From Caldithrix sp964532875 (GTDB lineage: Bacteria; Calditrichota; Calditrichia; Calditrichales; Calditrichaceae), in NCBI GenBank assembly GCA_964532875.1, contig CAZHIZ010000163.1:1-7776 (forward strand): a stretch of DNA of 7,776 bases, given 5' to 3'. This document shows positions 1 through 4,891 of the stretch, in pieces (positions within the stretch are counted from its first letter, which is position 1; each line of letters opens with the position of its first letter). The position numbers were made by a program, and so were the translations under genes. The notes under the pieces are model-generated. The model was not told the DNA's origin. It did no database searches and saw only the letters and a program-made list of their open reading frames with translations.

Positions 1-8
1 ACCCTTTC

Positions 9-34
9 TGTCTTCGACGTAAGCGTCGAAGACA
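9..34. repeat. Perfect hairpin 1 (11-bp stem, 4-nt loop)
   Basis: Bases 9-19 (TGTCTTCGACG) are the exact reverse complement of 24-34, leaving the loop TAAG (20-23). No T-run follows on either strand, so this is not a standard intrinsic terminator. It shares base 34 with the next hairpin, so the two could not both be fully formed. It could be part of a dispersed intergenic repeat, an mRNA 3'-end stabiliser for a gene to the left, or a protein-binding palindrome. The sequence alone does not decide between these. Confidence 0.6.
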
Positions 35-56
35 CCTTCCCCTCATAGGGGAAGGT
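34..56. repeat. Perfect hairpin 2 (10-bp stem, 3-nt loop)
   Basis: Bases 34-43 (ACCTTCCCCT) pair exactly with 47-56 (AGGGGAAGGT) around the loop CAT. It directly abuts hairpin 1. A third, much weaker stem (GGGC 62-65 with GCCC 76-79) follows. There is no poly-T tail. Two perfect palindromes back to back are characteristic of intergenic repeat families (REP-like), but membership in a family cannot be shown from one copy. Confidence 0.6.
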
Positions 57-109
57 ACGATGGGCGTAGGTATTTGCCCGTTATTACAAATAATCGTGAA
101 TGTGGTGGC

Positions 110-154
110 CCCCTCCCTCCTGCGCAATTTTCGCCGGGGGGCGGGGTGGGTTTT
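110..154 (+). terminator. G/C-rich stem-loop followed by TTTT; possible terminator of an upstream gene
   Basis: CCCC (110-113) pairs with GGGG (143-146). CCC-T-CC (115-120) pairs with 136-141 with one wobble. GCG (122-124) pairs with CGC (132-134), closing on the loop CAATTTT. There are two mismatches (114/142 and 121/135). TGGG then TTTT (151-154) follows, so the T-run is four bases off the stem, which is non-canonical. It would serve rightward transcription arriving from outside the window. It could equally be another intergenic repeat element. Confidence 0.35.
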
Positions 155-334
155 CACACAAAATTCGCTGATCATTGCAATGCCAATTCAAAAATACTAA
201 CCCGGCAAAGCCAAAGCCCAAAAGGTTACATTGAAAAATTGCTCTCGTAACAAGCTAAAAATTTCTTACCCAAAAAACGGCAGAAAATAACTTATCGGGT
301 ACTAAATAGTAATCATCCGATTTACCTCAGCCCA

Positions 335-383
335 CGATTTTAAGCCACTTCCTGCGCCATGGCTTAATGTAAGCGAAAAATCG
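335..383 (+). promoter_or_regulatory. Nested inverted repeat upstream of cheW-1 (operator or leader structure)
   Basis: An inner perfect 8-bp inverted repeat, TTAAGCCA (340-347) and TGGCTTAA (360-367), encloses a 12-base loop. Outside it, CGATTT (335-340) is complementary to AAATCG (378-383). The two stems share base 340, so one pairing partner must give way there. The element ends 47 bases before the chosen start of the first gene. It could be a regulator's operator or, if transcription begins upstream, a 5' leader fold. No function is known. Confidence 0.35.
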
Positions 384-414
384 ACGACTATTTGAGCATA
401 CGGGGGGAAAAAAC

Positions 415-419
415 AAGGA
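415..419 (+). promoter_or_regulatory. Ribosome-binding site of cheW-1
   Basis: AAGGA lies 11 bases before ATG 431. It supports starting the first CheW at 431 and not at the in-frame TTG at 392, which would add 13 residues (MSIRGEKTRILIN) that are not part of a CheW domain. Confidence 0.5.
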
Positions 420-430
420 TTTTAATCAAC

Positions 431-922
431 ATGGAACAAGTGTATTTGGGTTTTAAACTGGATGAGAAAACATTCGGCATCGATGCCCGGGATGTTTTGC
501 GTGTGTCTCAAATCGTGGAAATTACTCCTGTACCTCAAGCTGCAGATTCGATTTTAGGCATCATCAATGTCATGGGCGAGGTAGTACCGGTCATCGATTT
601 ACGCAAGCGTTTAGGACTGCCCGCACGGACACCTTCCCTTTCGGACTATTTAATCGTGGTCAAAAACGAGCGGCAATCGGTGAGTTTTGTCGTAGATGCC
701 ATCATCGGGCTTTTCCCGGCTCTAAACGAAAACAATGTTTCCTTACAAAATATCGTTCAAAATTCTACGCTTATTGAAAAAGTCATCCGACAGGAGAACG
801 AATTCATTCTAATTATCGATAGTCAAAAATTGCTGGATGCACAACAATCGCGACACATTCGGGAAATGGTCGAGGCTCACAATGGAACCTTATATGCCGC
901 CATCGGAAAAGCTACGGCCTGA
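431..922 (+). CDS. cheW: CheW-like coupling protein 1
   Basis: This is a 163-residue single-domain CheW coupling protein. CheW is a cytoplasmic SH3-like adaptor that links receptor tips to the CheA kinase. The family pattern is clear: YLGFKLDEKTFGID near residues 5-18, ITPVPQAADSILGIIN at 31-46, VVPVIDLRKRLGLP at 51-64, and the C-terminal strand FILIIDSQKLL. Length is normal for CheW. In the usual NLRG motif this protein reads NVMG, so the conserved arginine is Met48. A short hydrophilic tail follows the domain. The start at 431 is chosen for its AAGGA site and for the domain boundary; the in-frame TTG at 392 is the alternative. It is the first gene of the operon, and its last 41 bases overlap the start of cheR. 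By position and gene set it corresponds to WspB of the Wsp pathway, which is an inference from layout. Confidence 0.9.
   Translation: MEQVYLGFKLDEKTFGIDARDVLRVSQIVEITPVPQAADSILGIINVMGEVVPVIDLRKRLGLPARTPSLSDYLIVVKNERQSVSFVVDAIIGLFPALNENNVSLQNIVQNSTLIEKVIRQENEFILIIDSQKLLDAQQSRHIREMVEAHNGTLYAAIGKATA
872..875 (+). promoter_or_regulatory. Ribosome-binding site of cheR inside cheW-1
   Basis: GAGG sits six bases before ATG 882, inside the coding sequence of cheW-1. This decides the CheR start at 882 over the longer in-frame ATG at 837, where I see no comparable site and where 15 extra residues would not match the CheR N-terminal domain. Confidence 0.5.
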
Positions 923-2318
923 GCAACTCATGCACATTGCCGATTTAATCCAACGGCAATTGGGTTTGATTTACAACGGGAACAAACTAAACGATCTGGA
1001 ACGGCGATTGAATCACGTTTTGCAAGATGTTCCGCCGCAGCAGCGCGAGCAGACCGTTGCGCAGTTGTTAGCCGGGCAATTTGAACAGATTCCCAATTTA
1101 ATTCCGGAACTGACCATCCCCGAAACCTACTTTTTGCGTAACATACGCTTATTTAAAGCCCTTAAAAGTAGTATCTTACCGCAAATCATCGAGCGCAAAA
1201 AATATGCCCGTCAAATCAACATCTGGAGTGCCGGTTGTTCCAGCGGCGAAGAGCCCTATTCCGTGGCTATTTTGCTACATGAGCTGCTAAATGAAACCAT
1301 CTCTCAATGGAAAATCAATTTAATCGCTACGGATTTGAATGAAAAAATCTTACAAAAAGCGCGCCGTGCCGCCTACTCCGAATGGTCTTTTCGCGGTGTG
1401 CCGCCCGATTTTAAGGCCCGCCATTTCACACCCTTAAACGACGGTTCGCTGCAATTAAAGCCCGAGATCAGGCAAATCGTAACTTTTTTACAACATAATT
1501 TAATCGAGGGGGCCTACCCACCCGTACCTGCCTTGCGCAGCTTCGATATCATCTTGTGCCGCAATGTTTTAATTTACATGTCCCATGCAACGGTACAGAC
1601 TATTCTGGAAAAGTTTTACGCTATTTTAAACGATCAGGGCTATTTGATTACCGGCCCCAGTGAATTTCCCACGTTAAAAAACAAGAAATTCCAACCCGTC
1701 ATGGTGGAAGGAACCATTGTTTACCAAAAGACCGCATGGCGCAAGGTGCCCGCCAAAAAGCCACACAAAAAACGCCGCGTGGTGGCAATGAATACTGCCG
1801 ACAAAATACGTAAAAAATTGGCGACTTCCTTCAAAAGCAAATCTACGGCTTTTTCCATTGCCCAAAATAAATTTCCTACAGAGATCACAAAAAAGGACGA
1901 AAAAAGAAATAAAGAAACGATTTCTGCGGCGGATAATCTGGATCGCATCCGGAAATTGGCTAACCAGGGCCGTCTGAATGAAGCCCTTGAACTGGGGAAA
2001 GAATACGTTAAACGACATATTAGCGATAAATTGGGTCACTACCTCACCGGCACCATTTTGCTGGAAAAAGGCGATCTGAAAGAGGCCGAAACATCTTTAC
2101 AACGCGCCATTTATTTGGATCCGGATTTTGTGATGGCCCATTTTACGCTGGCCAACGTTTACGCCATGACCGGTCGTAAGCAGGAAGCATTAAAACGCTA
2201 CCGAAACATTCTCAAGATCTTAAAGGCCATGGTGCCATCGGAAACGGTAGCGGAAAGCGAAGGAATGGTGGTATCGCAGTTCAAAGACTTGGTCAGCAAG
2301 TTAGTACAATCCATTTAA
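882..2318 (+). CDS. cheR: Chemoreceptor methyltransferase CheR with C-terminal TPR repeats
   Basis: This 478-residue protein should be an S-adenosylmethionine-dependent glutamate O-methyltransferase that methylates the receptor's cytoplasmic helices. An all-helical CheR N-terminal domain spans about 8-75. It is followed by ETYFLRN (81-87), which corresponds to the TxFFR motif. The SAM-binding loop is AGCSSGEEPYS (117-127), ATD follows at 149-151, and the family signature CRNVLIYM is at 226-233. The catalytic part ends near 284. A Lys/Arg-rich linker (about 285-350) leads to roughly three TPR units (351-382, 383-415, 416-447) with motifs such as GDLKEAETSLQRAIYLDP. Classical CheR is about 280-290 residues, so the tail is an addition. 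CheR-TPR fusions are known from WspC and FrzF, where the TPR part is thought to handle protein contacts. It overlaps cheW-1 by 41 bases, implying translational coupling. Confidence 0.93.
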   Translation: MEPYMPPSEKLRPEQLMHIADLIQRQLGLIYNGNKLNDLERRLNHVLQDVPPQQREQTVAQLLAGQFEQIPNLIPELTIPETYFLRNIRLFKALKSSILPQIIERKKYARQINIWSAGCSSGEEPYSVAILLHELLNETISQWKINLIATDLNEKILQKARRAAYSEWSFRGVPPDFKARHFTPLNDGSLQLKPEIRQIVTFLQHNLIEGAYPPVPALRSFDIILCRNVLIYMSHATVQTILEKFYAILNDQGYLITGPSEFPTLKNKKFQPVMVEGTIVYQKTAWRKVPAKKPHKKRRVVAMNTADKIRKKLATSFKSKSTAFSIAQNKFPTEITKKDEKRNKETISAADNLDRIRKLANQGRLNEALELGKEYVKRHISDKLGHYLTGTILLEKGDLKEAETSLQRAIYLDPDFVMAHFTLANVYAMTGRKQEALKRYRNILKILKAMVPSETVAESEGMVVSQFKDLVSKLVQSI

Positions 2319-2326
2319 AAACGGAA

Positions 2327-2860
2327 ATGAAAATGGAAGAAAATGCAATCGCCAAAGCCATTTTAAAAAAACGCACCGCACAATTGGCCCGGTCCAAGCA
2401 AGAGACTCAGGGTCTGCAAAAAGAAGGAGTGGAGCTGGTTGTATTTGCCTTAGGAAACGAATCGTACGGAATCGAAGCCAGAGCATTAAAGAGCATACTA
2501 ACACCCAAAGACATCATCCCTTTGCCCGGTGTAGCGCCTTTTATTAAAGGGATTACCAATTTGTCCGGCGTTTTGTACAGCGTTTTTGATCTGAAAGAAT
2601 TTTTAGGATTACAGGAAAGCGCCCCATCCGAGACTCCCAGCCTGCTTGTTGTGGATGACGAGGTTTTGAAAGTCTGTTTTTTAGCGGATCGCATTATTGC
2701 CTTTCAAACGATCAATATTGAAAATCTGGACACAAATGTCAGCGGAATTAAAGGACTAAAAACCGGACTGATTAAAGGGATAACCAACGACACATTAATA
2801 GTCTTAAATATGGAAAAAATATTAACTAAAATTGCCGAAGAATCCAAAGTATCTCATTGA
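2327..2860 (+). CDS. cheW: CheW-like coupling protein 2 with helical N-terminal extension
   Basis: This second CheW adaptor has 177 residues. The CheW domain begins at about 35 (VELVVFALGNESYGIEA), continues through IIPLPGVAPFIKGITN (63-78) and VFDLKEFLGL, and ends with TLIVLNMEKIL. An N-terminal extension of about 34 residues, containing ILKKRTAQLAR (12-22), is predicted to be a charged helix. I recall similar Arg/Ala/Leu-rich leaders on other CheW proteins of alternative chemosensory operons. The NLRG motif reads NLSG, so the conserved arginine is Ser80. It lies eight bases after cheR. ATG 2333 (third residue) has a better-placed CGGA site than ATG 2327, so the true protein may be two residues shorter. 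By position it corresponds to WspD. The two CheWs differ strongly in sequence, so they are not a recent duplication. Confidence 0.88.
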   Translation: MKMEENAIAKAILKKRTAQLARSKQETQGLQKEGVELVVFALGNESYGIEARALKSILTPKDIIPLPGVAPFIKGITNLSGVLYSVFDLKEFLGLQESAPSETPSLLVVDDEVLKVCFLADRIIAFQTINIENLDTNVSGIKGLKTGLIKGITNDTLIVLNMEKILTKIAEESKVSH

Positions 2861-2875
2861 GAAAGGGACGTCAAA

Positions 2876-4879
2876 ATGACTCTGAAACGCATCAGTTCGT
2901 CCATCCGCACGCAATTTTTAATTGTGATGCTCCTTTTAATTGTGGTGCCCGTTATTACAGGTGCCATTGTTACTTATTATTATTTTGGTGGATTCATACA
3001 GGATTCGCAAAACAAAAACATCGAGGCTTTACGGCAGGCTAATGCCTTCTCGCTACACAACTACCTGCAAAATCAGAAATCGGACCTGACCTTAATCGCC
3101 CGTGCGCCGTCCGTCGTTACTTTTGCTACGAAAATGCAAAAATTCATGAAAACAAATCAATGGAACAGCAATTCTCTGCAAACCAATTTCACAAAAGACA
3201 GGAATGCGGTCGAACAATTATTGAGTTCTCTGGCCACTAATCCGATTTATTTGATCGATGTGCGCAGCGGATTGATCTTCTTTCAAAGCAATAACTTGAA
3301 CGCCCAAAACCCTAAAGCACTCAATGCCAAATTCAACGATCCGACGATTCTCGAATTCATCAACAAAATTGCCGCGCAGCAAAAAATCATCATTTCGGAC
3401 TGCATGGATAATACCACACTTCAAGAAACCCTTTGCTTTTTGGGAGCTCCGATTACGGATGCCAGCCATCGCGTGATCGGCGTAGTGCTCATGCAGGAAT
3501 CGCCCTCTGTTTTGTCCCGCCATTTGACCACAGACTTCAGTGCGGTTCAGGGCGCGGAAGTGTATCTGGTCAATGACGCGGGGCGCCTTTTAGCTCACAC
3601 GGCAGGCCTCGAACCCGGTTCGGCCTCCAAGATGGCATTGAAACGCCAGCAGCTTAACGCCAACGGCCCGTTCTTCGGTAAAAATTTACAGGGAAAATCA
3701 GCATTAACTACCGTGAAACAACTCCCGTTAAATGATCTGTTTTCTTCTGCGCCGCACTGGTATTTGGTCGCACAAATCGAAAAGGCTGCTCTGGCCGGGC
3801 CATTCAACAGTTTACGCCTTTATTTGATCCTAATCGTGCTCATTTTAAGCGCATTGGGTCTGATCATCGTTTTCTGGCTTTCCCGCCTGGTTAGTACACC
3901 GATCGAAACCATCAACTACACGTTGAATGAAGTAACACGCGGAAATTTAAAAGTTGAAGTGCCCACTTTTGATTACGGGAACGAGTTGGACGAGCTCTCG
4001 GAAAATTTACAAACCATGGTTAAACAATTACACGGACAAATTTCCAACGTTACCGAACACATTAACAATATTTCGGCCAGCTCCACGGAAATTTCGGCTA
4101 CCATTTCGCAGGTAACCGCCTCCTCTTCGGAAACGGCTTCGGCCATTACGGAAACGGCCAGCAGTTCCGAAGAAGTAGCCCAGTTAGCACAAAGTTTTGA
4201 TGAAAAGGCCAAAGACGCCCTGGCCCTGAGTAACGAAACGGCCGAAGCTTCGGAAAAAAGTCAGCAAGCTATTCAGGCAATTTACAATGTGATCGGTCAG
4301 GTGAAAACGCAAATTGACGAAGTGGCCAACAGCATGGTCAGCCTGAGTAAACAAAGTCAAACCATTAGCGAAATAACGGCCGTTGTACAGGAAATTGCCG
4401 AGCAATCCAACATTCTGGCCATCAACGCTTCCATCGAGGCCACCAAGGCGGGCGAATACGGACGCAGCTTTGCCGTTGTAGCCAACGAAGTGCGCAATTT
4501 GGCCGAGCAATCCAAAAAAGCCACCCAGCAAATCCGTTCGATTTTGGACGCCATTCAGGAATCGGTTACGCGTTCGGTGATGCAAGTGGAGCAAACGGGT
4601 AAAATCGTCAGCGAAGGCTCGACCCACATGGCTTATGTCAACAATGCGGTGGAATTGCTTTCCGGCTCTATCGACAAAATGATTCAACTGGTTTCCGAAG
4701 TGGCCGAATCCAGCCACGAACAATTGGAAGGCACGGCCCAAATTAAAGAAGCCATGGAAAACATCAAGCAAGCCACAGCGCAAAATTTGGATGGAATGCG
4801 CCAGATGGAAGAAGTGATTACGGGACTCAAGCAAACGGCCATCAATCTGAAAGAGATGATTTCGCAATACCAATTGTGA
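2876..4879 (+). CDS. Methyl-accepting chemotaxis protein (transmembrane receptor, probable dCache sensor, HAMP)
   Basis: This 667-residue inner-membrane receptor should be the signal input of the operon. The order is a short cytoplasmic start, TM1 (about 13-37), an extracytoplasmic domain of about 275 residues (38-312), TM2 (about 315-335), HAMP (about 336-388) and a long antiparallel coiled coil. The sensor's size and segments such as IYLIDVRSGLIFF and GAEVYLVNDAGRLLAH fit a double-Cache fold; the ligand is unknown. The hairpin tip is EIAEQSNILAINASIEA (about 506-522), followed by KAGEYGRSFAVVANEVRNLA, a conservative variant of the usual QTNLLALNAAIEA core. The arms hold about 18-21 heptads each, suggesting the 36H or 40H class. 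Glu432-Glu433 and Glu615-Gln616 lie in Ser/Ala-rich contexts that could be methylation sites. There is no C-terminal NWETF-type CheR tether. Its only two cysteines (176, 187) are both in the sensor. AAAGGGA (2862-2868) precedes the start by seven bases. Confidence 0.93.
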   Translation: MTLKRISSSIRTQFLIVMLLLIVVPVITGAIVTYYYFGGFIQDSQNKNIEALRQANAFSLHNYLQNQKSDLTLIARAPSVVTFATKMQKFMKTNQWNSNSLQTNFTKDRNAVEQLLSSLATNPIYLIDVRSGLIFFQSNNLNAQNPKALNAKFNDPTILEFINKIAAQQKIIISDCMDNTTLQETLCFLGAPITDASHRVIGVVLMQESPSVLSRHLTTDFSAVQGAEVYLVNDAGRLLAHTAGLEPGSASKMALKRQQLNANGPFFGKNLQGKSALTTVKQLPLNDLFSSAPHWYLVAQIEKAALAGPFNSLRLYLILIVLILSALGLIIVFWLSRLVSTPIETINYTLNEVTRGNLKVEVPTFDYGNELDELSENLQTMVKQLHGQISNVTEHINNISASSTEISATISQVTASSSETASAITETASSSEEVAQLAQSFDEKAKDALALSNETAEASEKSQQAIQAIYNVIGQVKTQIDEVANSMVSLSKQSQTISEITAVVQEIAEQSNILAINASIEATKAGEYGRSFAVVANEVRNLAEQSKKATQQIRSILDAIQESVTRSVMQVEQTGKIVSEGSTHMAYVNNAVELLSGSIDKMIQLVSEVAESSHEQLEGTAQIKEAMENIKQATAQNLDGMRQMEEVITGLKQTAINLKEMISQYQL

Positions 4880-4891
4880 TGCGGGGCAAGT

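Larger units (their letters stand above)
151..430. other. Non-coding leader region upstream of the operon
   Basis: I see no convincing gene, tRNA or other structured RNA in this stretch of about 280 bases. It is A/T-richer than the G/C-rich stem just before it and must contain the promoter of the chemosensory operon if that is not further left. TTGAAA at 231-236 followed by A/T-rich sequence at 256-261 is the nearest thing to a sigma-70-like pair, but the spacing of 19 is poor and I do not call it. The only clear structure is the nested inverted repeat at 335-383, described separately. Confidence 0.5.

Noticed and set aside
136..150. G-quadruplex from runs of G6, G4 and G3
   Set aside because: Only three separated G-runs are present, and the same bases pair well with the C-rich strand at 110-120. 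The stem-loop is the simpler reading.
231..261. Sigma-70-like promoter (TTGAAA with an A/T-rich -10)
   Set aside because: The spacing of 19 and a weak -10 (TAAAAA) in A/T-rich sequence make it indistinguishable from chance.
392..430. In-frame TTG at 392 as the start of the first CheW
   Set aside because: It would add 13 residues with no CheW character. The ATG at 431 has AAGGA upstream and begins right at the domain.
837..881. In-frame ATG at 837 as the start of CheR
   Set aside because: It extends the overlap to 86 bases, lacks a clear ribosome-binding site and adds residues outside the CheR N-terminal domain. ATG 882 has GAGG at good spacing.
4184..4873. Long minus-strand open frame (229 codons) opposite the receptor coiled coil
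   Set aside because: It mirrors the heptad-biased receptor gene, has a low-complexity His/Phe/Leu-rich composition, no ribosome-binding site and no family resemblance. It is an antisense artefact, as are shorter minus-strand frames at 1674-2039, 4961-5251 and 7259-7513.
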